This document shows, one piece after another, positions 25,201 to 35,700 of a stretch of 64,000 nucleotides of DNA (within the stretch, counting starts at the first letter, position 1; each line of letters opens with the position of its first letter). The translations under genes were made by a program, and so were the position numbers. The notes below the pieces were generated by a model, which was not told where the DNA came from, searched no databases, and saw only the letters and a list, made by a program, of their open reading frames with translations. The stretch is from Cherax quadricarinatus (Eukaryota; Arthropoda; Malacostraca; Decapoda; Parastacidae), in NCBI RefSeq assembly GCF_038502225.1, contig NC_091346.1:11781865-11845864 (forward strand). The letters are read 5' to 3'.

Positions 25201-27340
25201 TTCTGCTAAACAGGAACCCTCCCTCTTGCACAGGAACCCTCCCTGCTGCACAGAAACCCTCTCTGCTACACAGGAACCCTCCCTGCTGCAGAGTAACCCC
25301 TTCTGCTGCACAGGAACCCTCCCTGCTGCACAGGAACCCTCCCTGCTGCACAGGAACCCTCCCTGCTGCACAGAAACCATCTCAGCTACACAGGAACCCT
25401 CCCTGCTGCAGAGTAACCCCTTCTGCTGCAGAGTAACCCTCCCTGCTGCACAGGAACCCTCCCTGCTGCACAGGAACCCTCCCTGCTGCACAGAAACCCT
25501 CCGTGCTGCACAGGAGCAATTCCTGCTGCACAAGAACCTTCCGTGCTGCACAAGAACACACTGCTGCACAGCAACCCTTCCTCCTGCACAGGACCCTCCT
25601 TGCTACACTGGAACCCTCCCTGCTGCACAGAAACCCTTACTGCTGCACAGGAACCCTCCCTGCAGCACAGGTACCCTCCCTGCTGCACAGGAACCCTCCC
25701 TGCTGCACAGAAACCCTCCCTGCTGCACAGAAACCCTCCCTGCTGCACAGAAACCCCCCCTGCTGAACAGAAACCCTCCCTGCTGCATTGAAACCCTCCC
25801 TGCTGCACAGAACCCTTCCTGCTGCACAGGAACCCTCTCTGCTGCACAGAACCCTCCCTGCTGCACAGGAATCCTCCCTGCTGCACAGGAATCCTCCCTG
25901 CAGCACAGGAATCCTCCCTGCTGCACAGGAACCCTCTCTGCTGCACAGGAACTCTCCCTGCAGCACAGGAACCCTCCCTGCAGCACAGGAACCCTCCCTG
26001 CCGCACAGTAACCTTCTCTGATACACAGAAACTCTTCTGCTCTACTGCAACCCTCCCTGCTGCACAGGAACCCTCCCTGCTGCACAGAAACTCTCCCTGC
26101 TGCACAGAAACCCTCCCTGCTGCACAGAAACCCTCCCTGCTGAACAGAAACCCTCCCTGCTGCATAGAAACCCTGCTGCACAGAACCCTTCCTGCTGCAC
26201 AGGAACCCTCCCTGCTGCACAGAACCCTCCCTGCTGCACAGGAATCCTCCCTGCTGCACAGGAATCCTCCCTGCAGCACAGGAATCCTCCCTGCAGCACA
26301 GGAATCCTCCCTGCTGCACAGGAACCCCCTCTGCTGCACAGGAACCCTCCCTGCAGCACAGGAACCCTTCCTGCAGCACAAGAATCCTTTTTGCTGCACA
26401 GAAACCCTCCTTTCAGCATAGGAACCTTCTCTGCTGCACGGGAACTCTCCCTGCTGCACGGGAACCCTCTATGCTGCACAGGATATCTGCTACACAGGAA
26501 CCCTTGCTGCTGCACAGGAACCCTCCCTGCTGCACAGGAGGAAACCTCCATGCTGCACAGGAACCCTCCATAATGCACAGGATCCTTCCCTGCTGCGCAA
26601 GAACCCTTCCTATTGCACAGGACCCCTCCCTGCCGCACAGTAACCTTCTCTGATACACAGAAACTCTTCTGCTCTACTGCAACCCTCCCTGCTGCACAGG
26701 AACCCTGTCTGCTGCGCAGGAATCCTCTCTCTTACTCAGAAAGCCTTCCTGCTGCACAGGAACCTTCCTGCTCCACAGGAACTCTCCTGCTCCACAGGAA
26801 CTCTCCTGCTCCACAGGAACTCTCCTGCTCCACAGGAACTCTCCTGCTCCACAGGAACTCTCCCTGTTGCACACGAACCCTTCCTGCTACACAGGAACCC
26901 TTCTTGCTGCATGGGACCTCTGGACACAGGAAATCTCAGTTGCTGCACAGGAAATTTCCTGCAGCACAGAAACCCTCCCTGCTTCACAGGAATCCTCCCT
27001 GCTGCACAGGAATCCTCCCTGCTGCACATGGACCCTCCCTGCTGCACAGATCCCTCCCTGCTGCACAGGAACCCTCTCTTCAGCACAGGAATCCTTCCTG
27101 CTGCTCAGTAACGCTCCCTGCAGCACAGGAATCCTTCCTGCTGCACAGGAACCCTCCCTGCTGTACAGGAATCCTCCCTGCAGCACAAGGACCCTCCCTG
27201 CAGCACAAGAATCCTTGTTGCTGCACAGGAACCCTCCCTTCAGCATAGGAACCCTTCTTTCTGCTCAGGAACTCTCCCTGTTACTCAGGAACCTTCTGCT
27301 AATCATTAACCCTCACTGCTACACAGGAACCCTCGCTGGT
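19276..27340. repeat. 20-bp minisatellite array
   Basis: About 400 copies of a 20-bp unit, GAACCCTCCCTGCTGCACAG, more diverged than the neighbouring 29-bp array, with many single-base variants and short indels. Internal duplications are visible: the phrase CCGCACAGTAACCTTCTCTG recurs at 26001 and 26633. A homogeneous subarray with CTCCTGCTCCACAGGAACT occurs at about 22481-22590 and 26761-26860. Long open frames on both strands (for example 24230-25351 and 25386-26459) are repeat translations with a 20-residue period. Confidence 0.95.
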
Positions 27341-28077
27341 ACAAGGTATGACCAGAGCTTAGGTGAGGTGGGAGAAGGAAGAAGAATGGGCTACGATGGA
27401 TATATGGGGAAAGGGTGGGCGAGTGGGGAGATGGGATGATAATTTTAATAAGTGGCCTAACCACTTTGGCGAGTTTTGATACAAGTTCGTGTGTGTGTTG
27501 TATTATTCGTGAATACATCAAGTTCATGGGATAGGGGTATACTTCCCTACCCATCAGCTGTACACAATTAAATCATGTTGCTTAACTGGAAGGAGGCATA
27601 CGTTTTGCAATTGCCTTTTTTGTGCAAGAGGTCGGTTGCAGGGCACTTAATGGAAGTTGGCTACTGGGTGCTCGCTGTTGATGGTAGTTGCAGGGCATTT
27701 GATGGAAGTTAGTTGCTTTCCTGGAGTTGATGGTCGGCTGAGCAGTTTCTCAGATGGTGTTATGCCGTAGGATGTTTGCAGATGTTACAAGATTTGTCGT
27801 AAGGTGTAATTTCTTTGAAAAAAGTCTCCATTAATTAAGGTGGATTTATCCTTGTTGGACGTAGAATGGTTCTGGTGTTACCCATTCATCTATATCTTCG
27901 GGGAGATCACTCAGGATCATTGGTCTCGGGAAGTTCTTGTGGATGAAGCGCCAGACTTTGTTGGAGGATTATCCTTTGGGATCTGTGGGGAGGTGCGTTG
28001 ATGGTGTAGTCGGTAGTCTTTGTTGGTTGGGGAGGGTTTTCTCTGTCTGGTACAAAGAGTTCCTGCATGTCAAATAG
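27341..28077. other. Non-repetitive stretch, no gene recognised
   Basis: After the 20-bp array ends, this region shows no reading frame that resembles a known protein and no tandem repeat. It lies on the 3' side of the Jockey-like LINE remnant and may include its untranslated tail, but no poly(A) or terminal repeat marks the end. Confidence 0.5.
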
Positions 28078-28647
28078 TTATCGCTTTCTTGGTTTGTCTT
28101 GCCTAGCATTTATTTTATCTATCTCCCGTTGGATGTGTAGATCTTCCATCCTTATTCCGTCTCTCCGCCTGGTGTCAGTGATAGAGCAGAGTGCACTGTT
28201 CTGGACTCTTTGTAGCTGAAGCATGTTGAATGTTATAGTTAGTGACATGGGCATACAAGGGTGTTTAAGCATTGGTCTTATCTTGTAAAGGTGTTTCTTG
28301 ATTTGGGACAGAGCTTCGTTAAACCGGAGAAGCTGGCTGACGCGAACTTTTGCTAGGTTCACTTTTTTGGAGATATGAGATGTAGAGTGGCGTAATCTGT
28401 CGATCTCATATCCCAGGATCTTGTTCGGGTTTCTGATAGAAACAAGTGTACCTCTGATGGAGATACCCCCTTTGTTATCAATAGTTGATGCAAGACAACC
28501 GATGGTGCTGATGAGGACTTTCTCCAGATTGGTCGTGATTCTCCATTTCTTCTCCCAGTTGGCCCCTAGCAGCTGGCAGATCGTACTCCAGAACCTTTCC
28601 AGTTGGTGTTTGTATTGATTAGTCTGGAGAACAATACATTTCCACAT
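28078..28647 (-). pseudogene. Jockey-like RT C-terminal region
   Basis: A 189-codon frame with features of the thumb and post-RT region of Jockey-type ORF2: KKWRITTNLEK, NPNKILGYEIDRLRHSTSH, and LQLQRVQNSALCSITDTRR followed by MEDLHIQ. In relatives the last part follows the thumb domain. It lacks the upstream catalytic motifs, which are absent from this locus. Confidence 0.6.
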
Positions 28648-28723
28648 TACTGCTTTGTGCTGTGTGATTAAAGTGATTATCTCCTCAACCTCTGTAATAT
28701 CGCCAGTGTAGGATGTCCCGTGT

Positions 28724-29026
28724 GATAAGATAAGATAAGATAAGATTTCGTTCGGATTTTTAACCCCGGAGGGTTAGCCACCCAGGATAACCCAAGAAAG
28801 TCAGTGCGTCATCGAGGACTGTAACTTATTTCCATTGGGGTCCTTAATCTTGTCCCCCAGAATGCGACCCACACCAGTCGACTAACACCCAGGTACCTAT
28901 TTGCTGCTAGGTGAACAGGACAACAGGTGTAAGGAAACGTGTCGGAATGTTTCCACCCGCCGGGAATCGAACCCGGGCCCTCCGTGTGTGAAGCGGGAGC
29001 TTTAGCCACCAGGCCACCGGGGAGGT
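28724..29026 (-). mobile_element. tRNA-derived SINE
   Basis: About 303 bp on the minus strand. The head looks like a tRNA: an A-box region (GGCCTGGTGGCTAAAGC, about 28999-29016) and a B box (GGTTCGATTCC, about 28963-28973), the internal RNA polymerase III promoter elements. The putative anticodon loop contains CAC, hinting at a tRNA-Val origin (weak). A non-tRNA body follows and ends in a (TAAGA)n-type tail at 28724-28746. It sits between the endonuclease and RT pieces of the Jockey-like remnant. No clear target-site duplication is visible. Confidence 0.8.
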
Positions 29027-29030
29027 GCCT

Positions 29031-29432
29031 TCTACACTCGGCTTGGTAGTTATTCATGCTGTCCTTAATCTCCCTGGTTGGTTTGTACTGCTGGTAGATC
29101 TTTGATGCTGTTAGTCTGCAGCATGCCTGGGTGGCCTCAGTGACTTTTTCATTAAGGGAGCAGAGTGCCTTGTCTATTGTAATTGAGGGGTGTCTCACAA
29201 GAGTAACATAGTCATTTTCTAGGTAGTCTCTGTAGGGATCGAAACCTAAGGTTTTAAGGTTGATATTGGGGTGTGTGGGTATGCTGAATGGCGAAGTCTG
29301 GAGCAGTATTATGACGGGAATGTGGTCTAATCCTTCATTACCACCTGGGGAGAGACTGCAGCGATACAGGTCACAGCCACTGTCGGTAAGTACTATGTCA
29401 GGGGGGCCCTTCGCAGGGGTACTCACACACAT
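29031..29432 (-). pseudogene. Jockey-like endonuclease C-terminus and linker
   Basis: PDIVLTDSG followed by GGNEGLDHIPVIILL matches the end of an APE-type endonuclease, where relatives carry an SDH motif; here it reads LDH. The following residues (SLNEKVTEATQACCRL, then YQAECRR) are the usual linker to the RT domain. The frame then runs into the SINE, so the downstream part of this frame (28809-29026) is SINE sequence, not protein. Confidence 0.6.
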
Positions 29433-30080
29433 ATGACTTAAAGAATGGGCTTGGAATGATGGTTTCTTGCTGTCATTATACTGAATAACTGTCTGCCCTT
29501 TTGGTTACCAAGCAGTTGGGCCGCACCGCAACTGAAGAGAACAGGGTGGTGGGCATTAAAATCCTCTACTGTAGGGACATTTTTACTGAGTAATCGGTGG
29601 AGGGGGAGGACTATGTATGGCTGTCTGGGGAAGGGGGGAAGTAACCCGTTCCCATTACTAGCTGTCCATATAAGGTCGTCAGTTCTATTGCAACGATGCT
29701 ATCTTCGTCGACATGGATGTTACGGAAAGAATATCATTGCTTCACTACTGTGGGACCCTTTGGATTTCTCGAGTGTTGGGTAACCCCGCAGCTTTGTGTG
29801 TTGATCTAGGCTGGCTGCTGTCTCGTTCAGAAGGATAATGTCCGGGATGTGGTTGCGTAGTTGTTTCTAGGAGGTAGTGGTTATTTAAGAAGTGTTGGAT
29901 GTTGAGTTGTAAAATCGTGATCCTCATTATTTCGTATATTGCGTTTATGCTGCGAGGAGAGAATTGGTGTCTGAGGTAGTAGCCGCCTGGTGTTTGCATG
30001 CACTCCCAGCTCGATTGGGGGCAGGGCTGTAGTCCTGAGTGGTTTTCTGAGAAAAGAATAGCTGATCCTCTTCAATACTG

Positions 30081-30568
30081 CTGGTGCTGGCTACTTAACT
30101 AACGAATCAGACTCGCCTACTGACCCCTGGGTCACATCAGCTGCTTGGTTCCCTAAGTGTACTGGGTCATTTCCCTCCCCATCTGTGATGGAAGACATTG
30201 GGTTCTTTCATGGCAGGGTACAAGGGCGAGTTGAGCTGGTTGCTCAGCGACTGCATCACTCTTAGCAGCAACAGAACCTGGATGGTCATAGGGTCAGGCT
30301 CAATGGTGGTGGATCGTACATCAGTGTCTGGTGCAAGTACATGGGTCGTTTCTTCCCTGCCGGGGGGGGGGGGGGGATTTGGTGTGGGTGTTGGGTGGGG
30401 TCATTCACCTGGCTTGAGGGGAGGGACTCGTTAATGAGGCCACCTTATCTGGGACGATTATGGCTGAAGCTCCATTTGATAATAATTGCTCGTTGATGAT
30501 GAAGCAACGCTGACCATCACCTCGTGCCATGTCCCGGGCCATCATGTACATCAGAGTCCCAAACATAA
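30081..30568. other. Region upstream of the Jockey-like remnant, unassigned
   Basis: Holds a run of 15 G at 30362-30376 and, on the minus strand at about 30405-30565, a short frame (LMYMMARDMARGDGQRCFII, then IVPDKVAS) that looks protein-like and could be part of the LINE's ORF1. I do not recognise it with confidence. Nothing else is supported. Confidence 0.35.
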
Positions 30569-30911
30569 CTCTTCCCTGCTGCACAGAAACCCTCCCTGCT
30601 GCACAGAAACCCTCTCTGCTGCACAGAAACCCTCCCTGCTGCACAGAAACCCTCCCTGCTGTACAGAAACCCTCCCTGCTGCACAGAAACCCTCCCTGCT
30701 GTACAGAAGCCCTCCCTGCTGTACAGAAACCCACCCTGCTGTACAGAAACCCTCCCTGCTGTACAGAAACCCTCCCTGCTGTACAGAAACCCTCCCTGCT
30801 GTACAGAAACCCTCCCTGCTGTACAGAAACCCTCCCTGCTGTACAGAAACCCTCCCTGCTGCACAGAAACCCTCCCTGCTGCACAGAAACTCTCCCTGCT
30901 GCACAGTAACC
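30569..30911. repeat. Island of the 20-bp minisatellite
   Basis: About 17 homogeneous copies of GAAACCCTCCCTGCTGTACA or the GCACA variant, the same family as the array at 19276-27340 but about 3.2 kb away. Many units share the GTACA variant, so the island has homogenised on its own. Both strands give open frames with a 20-residue period that have no coding meaning. Confidence 0.95.
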
Positions 30912-31259
30912 TAGACATTTGCGTCGAAGTTCTTACCTGAGGTAAAATGATTAACGAGTTTAAGCAGAAATACTGAGTGAAATTGATCTAAGAATCTCAC
31001 TATATGAAAATACCTGAGAAACATAACATTGAAAAAAATGATTAATTTTCTAAAGGGATGTAAGGATATATACTACTGTTTGTAAATAATTTAGAATTAT
31101 ATACATAGACGAGGACTCGCTGGAAGATTAATTTACATATGATGTGGTACGGCAGGTATACTACAGCCTTGATGATGATGCTGTAAGCTAGATGCTAAGT
31201 GATTCAAAAATCACATACGTAAATACAACTATTAAAACACAGAGACAGAGACAGACACA
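30912..31259. other. A/T-rich stretch, no feature recognised
   Basis: No reading frame, tandem repeat or known element is visible. A short AGAGACAGAGACAGACACAC simple-sequence patch lies near 31238-31262. Confidence 0.5.
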
Positions 31260-31718
31260 CATACCGATCATATCTCTTGAGGTGCCCAGAAAATTAGAGG
31301 AAGAGACTAGTCCCTGAGCTAAAGGGAATGTCCTACGAGGAGAGGTTTAAGGAAATTGACCTGACGACACTGGAGGACAGGAGGGACATAACAAAATATA
31401 AAATATTGAGAGGAATAGACAAGGTGGACAGAGATGTTTCAGAGATGGGGCACAGCGACAAGGGGTCACAGTTGGAAGTCGAAGACTGAGACGAGTCACA
31501 GATGGCAGGTAGTATTTCTTTAGTCATAGCTCTCAAGAAGTGGAATAGTTTGGAAAGTGAGGTGATGGAGGCAGGATCCATACATAGCTTTAATAAGAGG
31601 TATGATAGAGCTTATGGAGCAGGAAGTGAGTGACCTAGTAGCGACCAGAAAAAATGTGGGGCCTGGAGCTATGTACCTACCCCTTCAACCACAATTAGAT
31701 GAGTACAATTAGGTGAGT
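31260..31718 (+). pseudogene. CR1-like LINE 3' fragment 1
   Basis: Plus strand. A short frame from 31328 (MSYEERFKEIDLTTLEDRRD) matches the C-terminal region of CR1-like ORF2, where relatives have YEERL...LTLE.RR. The sequence continues with stops and frameshifts through remnants of the terminal region (KKWNSLESEVMEAG-like, near 31535) to the 3' end at GGTGAGTAT, next to the CA microsatellite. The element is 5'-truncated, as is common for LINEs. Confidence 0.65.
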
Positions 31719-31758
31719 ATACACACACACGCACACGCACGCACACACACGCGCGCAC

Positions 31759-31830
<72 letters not shown>

Positions 31831-31869
31831 ACGCGCACACACGCACGCGCGCACACGCACGCGCGCACA

Positions 31870-31928
<59 letters not shown>

Positions 31929-31934
31929 ACGTAC
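31719..31934. repeat. CA/CG compound microsatellite
   Basis: About 215 bp of alternating purine-pyrimidine sequence, mainly (AC)n with CGCG and ACGT steps, broken essentially once at CACTCAC near 31870. It begins exactly at the 3' end of the LINE fragment (GTGAGTATACAC), which suggests that the LINE tail seeded it. Confidence 0.95.
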
Positions 31935-32085
31935 ATTTAACCTCGGCAAGTATTAACTTATTTGGAAAAAAGGAAAGACGATCTGAGGAGGAGTAGAGGC
32001 GAGAGGGAGCCCAAAATTTACACCTTACTTCACGAGTAGGATCTTTTGGTAAGCATTGTACCGAACGTATCACCTGTGGCGCAAA
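31935..32085. other. Short unassigned stretch
   Basis: No recognisable feature between the microsatellite and the second LINE fragment. Confidence 0.4.
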
Positions 32086-32645
32086 TCAACCTAACAACAG
32101 TAGCAATTAGACATCAAAGGAAGAAGTTATTCAAGCCACTGTCAGCCTCCACACTGGAGTATGCAGCACCAGTATGGAACCCACACCTTGTCAAGCATGT
32201 CAAAAAAAAAATCGAGAAAGTGAAAGATGTTATTGCAACGATGTTAGTCCCTGAGATAAGGAGTTATGTCCTATGATGAGAGATTAAGTCTGATCACACT
32301 GGAAAACAACAGGACTCGATGATATAATGTACAAGAAATGAGTAGAATTGAGAAGATGAAAAGGGACAGATTGTTTGAACGATTGGACACAGAAACACGA
32401 GGGCACAGTTGGAAACTGAAAACACAGACGAGTCGCTAATAATTTCTGCAGCTGAGAGTAGTCAGAAATATGAAGGATCTGGAAAACGTGGTAGCGGAGG
32501 CAGGATTCACACATAGATTTATGAAGAGGTACAATAAGGTTCTTTTAACTACGGGTGTGTGAACCTTAAAGCAACAAGCGAAGAGGCTGTGCCAGGAGCT
32601 GAGACTCATCCAAGCAACCACATACAGACGAGTATACACAAAATA
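32086..32645 (+). pseudogene. CR1-like LINE 3' fragment 2
   Basis: Plus strand. STLEYAAPVWNPHLVKHVKK (about 32150-32210) matches the post-RT region of CR1-like ORF2 (LEYA.P.W.P....). Further degraded pieces follow, up to an end (CCATACAGACGAGTATACAC-like) similar to that of fragment 1. Fragments 1 and 2 are in the same orientation and belong to the same family. Frameshifts and stops are frequent. Confidence 0.65.
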
Positions 32646-32744
32646 GACCAGAACTGAATAAAATGTTATAAGAAGGTAGGTATGGCGTCGGTAAAGCTGC
32701 TACTCAAGTTTAAATCAGGAAAATTTAATGCAATGAAAGAGAGG

Positions 32745-35700
32745 GAGGAAGATTGTGAGACATGATGAAGCACCCGGATGGTGAGCAGCTGACACAGTGA
32801 GTCAGTGAGGAAGGTTGTGAGACATGAAGCACCTGGATGGTGAGCAGCTGACACAGTGAGTCAGTGAGGAAGGTTGTGAGACATGATGAAGCACCTGGAT
32901 GGTGAGCAGCTGACACAGTGAGTCAGTGAGGAAGATTATGAGACATGAAGCACCTGGATGGTGAGCAGCTGACACAGTGAGTCAGTGAGGAAGGTTGTGA
33001 GACATGATGAAGCACCTGGATGGTGAGCAGCTGACACAGTGAGTCAGTGAGGAAGGTTGTGAGACATAATGAAGCACCTGGATGGTGAGCAGCTGACACA
33101 GTGAGTCAGTGAGGAAGGTTGTGAGACATGAAGCACCTGGATGGTGAGCAGCTGACACAGTGAGTCAGTGAGGAAGGTTGTGAGACATGATGAAGCACCT
33201 GGATGGTGAGCAGCTGACACAGTGAGTCAGTGAGGAAGGTTGTGAGACATGATGAAGCACCTGGATGGTGAGCAGCTGACACAGTGAGTCAGTGAGGAAG
33301 GTTGTGAGACATGATGAAGCACCTGGATGGTGAGCAGCTGACACAGTGAGTCAGTGAGGAAGGTTGTGAGTCATGATGAAGCACCTGGATGGTGAGCAGC
33401 TGACACAGCGAGTCAGTGAGGAAGGTTGTGAGACATGATGAAGCACCTGGATGGTGAGCAGCTGACACAGCGAGTCAGTGAGGAAGGTTGTGAGACATGA
33501 TGAAGCACCTGGATGGTGAGCAGCTGACACAGTGAGTCAGTGAGAAAGGTTTTGAGACATGATGAAGCACATTAATGGTGAGCAGCTGACGCAGTGGAAG
33601 TCAGTGAGGAAGGTTGTGAGACATGATGAAGCAACTGCATGGTGAGCAGCTGACGCAGTGAGTCAGTGAGGAAGGTTGTGAGACATGATGAAGCACCTGG
33701 ATGGTGAGCAGCTGACACAGTGAGTCAGTGAGGAAGGTTGTGAGACATAATGAAGCACATGGATTGTGAGCAGCTGACACAGTGATTCAGTGAGGAAGGT
33801 TGTGAGACATGATGAAGCACATGGATGGTGAGCAGCTGACACAGTGAGTCAGTGAGGAAGGTTGTGAGACATGATGAAGCACATGGATGGTGAGCAGCTG
33901 ACACAGTGAGTCAGTGAGGAAGGTTGTGAGACATGATGAAGCACATGGATGGTGAGCAGCTGACACAGTGAGTCAGTGAGGAAGGTTGTGAGACATGATG
34001 AAGCACCTGGATGGTGAGCAGCTGACACAGTGAGTCAGTGAGGAAGGTTGTGAGACAGGATGAAGCACATGGATGGAGAGCAGCTGACACAATGAGTCAG
34101 TGAGAAAGGTTGTGAGACATAATGAAGCACATGGATGGTGAGCAGCTGACACACCGAGTCAGCGAGGAAGGTTTTGAGACAATGAAACTCCTGGATTGTG
34201 AGCAGCTGACACAGTGAGTCAGTGAGGAAGGTTATGAGACATGAAGCACCTGGATGGTGAGCAGCTGACGCAGTGAGTCAGTGAGGAAGGTTGTGAGACA
34301 ATGAAGCACCTTGTGAGCAGCTGACACAGTGAGTCAGTGAGGAAGGTTGTGAGACATGATGAAGCACCTGGTGGGAGAGCAGCAGCTGCACCTGGACACA
34401 TGAGCAGCTGACACAGTGGAGTGAGGAAGATTGTGAGACATGATGAAGCACCTGGATGGTGCAGTGAGTCAGTGAGGAAGGTTGAGACATAATGAAGCAC
34501 CTGGATGGTGAGCAGCTGACAAGTCACCTGAGACATAATGATGGATTGTGAGCAGCTGACACAGTGAGTCAGTGAGGAAGGTTGTGAGACATGATGAAGC
34601 ACATGGATGGTGAGCAGCTGACACAGTGAGTCAGTGAGGAAGGTTGTGAGACATGATGAAGCACATGGATGGTGAGCAGCTGACACAGTGAGTCAGTGAG
34701 GAAGGTTGTGAGACATAATGAAGCACCTGGATGGTGAGCAGCTGACACAGTGAGTCAGTGAGGAAGGTTGTGAGACATGATGAAGCACCTGGATGGTGAG
34801 CAGCTGACACAGCGAGTCAGTGAGGAAGGTTGTGAGACATGATGAAGCACCTGGATGGTGAGCAGCTGACACAGTGAGTCAGTGAGGAAGGTTGTGAGAC
34901 ATGATGAAGCACCTGGATGGTGAGCAGCTGACACAGTGAGTCAGTGAGGAAGGTTGTGAGACATAATGAAGCACCTGGATTGTGAGCAGCTGACACAATG
35001 AGTCAGTGAGGAAGGTTGTTAGACATGAAGCACCTGGATTGTGAGCAGCTGACACAGTGAGTCAGTGAGGAAGGTTGTGAGACATGATGAAGCACCTGGA
35101 TGGTGAGCAGCTGACGCAGTGAGTCAGTGAGGAAGGTTTTGAGACAATGAAGCACCTGGATGGTGAGCAGCTGACACAGTGAGTCAGTGAGGAAGGTTGT
35201 GAGACATGATGAAGCACATGGATGGTGAGCAGCTGACGCAGTGGGAGTCAGTGAGGAAGGTTGTGAGACATGATGAAGCACCTGGATGGTGAGCAGCTGA
35301 CACAGTGAGTCAGTGAGGAAGGTTGTGAGACATGATGAAGCACCTGGATGGTGAGCAGCTGACACAGTGAGTCAGTGAGGAAGGTTTTGAGACAATGAAG
35401 CACCTGGATTGTGAGCAGCTGACACAGTGAGTCAGTGAGGAAGGTTGTGAGACATGATGAAGCACCTGGATGGTGAGCAGCTGACACAGTGAGTCAGTGA
35501 GGAAGGTTGTGAGACATGATGAAGCACCTGGATGGTGAGCAGCTGACACAGTGAGTCAGTGAGGAAGGTTGTGAGACATGATGAAGCACCTGGATGGTGA
35601 GCAGCTGACACAGTGAGTCAGTGAGGAAGGTTGTGAGACATGATGAAGCACCTGGATGGTGAGCAGCTGACAAAGTGAGTCAGTGAGGAGTGTTCTGAGA

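Larger units (their letters stand above)
28078..30080 (-). mobile_element. Jockey-like non-LTR retrotransposon remnant
   Basis: Minus-strand pieces in order: an endonuclease start (ILQLNIQHFLNNHYLLE, about 29890-29940), the endonuclease end and linker (29432-29031), a SINE (28724-29026), and the C-terminal part of the reverse transcriptase ORF (28647-28078). The catalytic RT core with its FADD/YADD box is missing, which indicates a deletion at or near the SINE. Frameshifts occur between 29745 and 29432. The fragment order and the resemblance to insect and crustacean Jockey-clade proteins support the call; the exact clade is an inference. Confidence 0.65.

Noticed and set aside
24230..26459. 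Cysteine-rich long ORFs (repeats like CSREGSCAAGRVPVQQGGFL)
   Set aside because: They are three-unit translations of the 20-bp satellite, open on both strands, with no flanking domain.
28955..29026. Functional tRNA gene
   Set aside because: A and B boxes are present, but the arms do not form a clean cloverleaf and the sequence continues into a SINE body with a TAAGA tail.
31669..32073. Cys/Val-rich ORF (CVCVCV) and its His/Thr counterpart
   Set aside because: Translation of the CA microsatellite.
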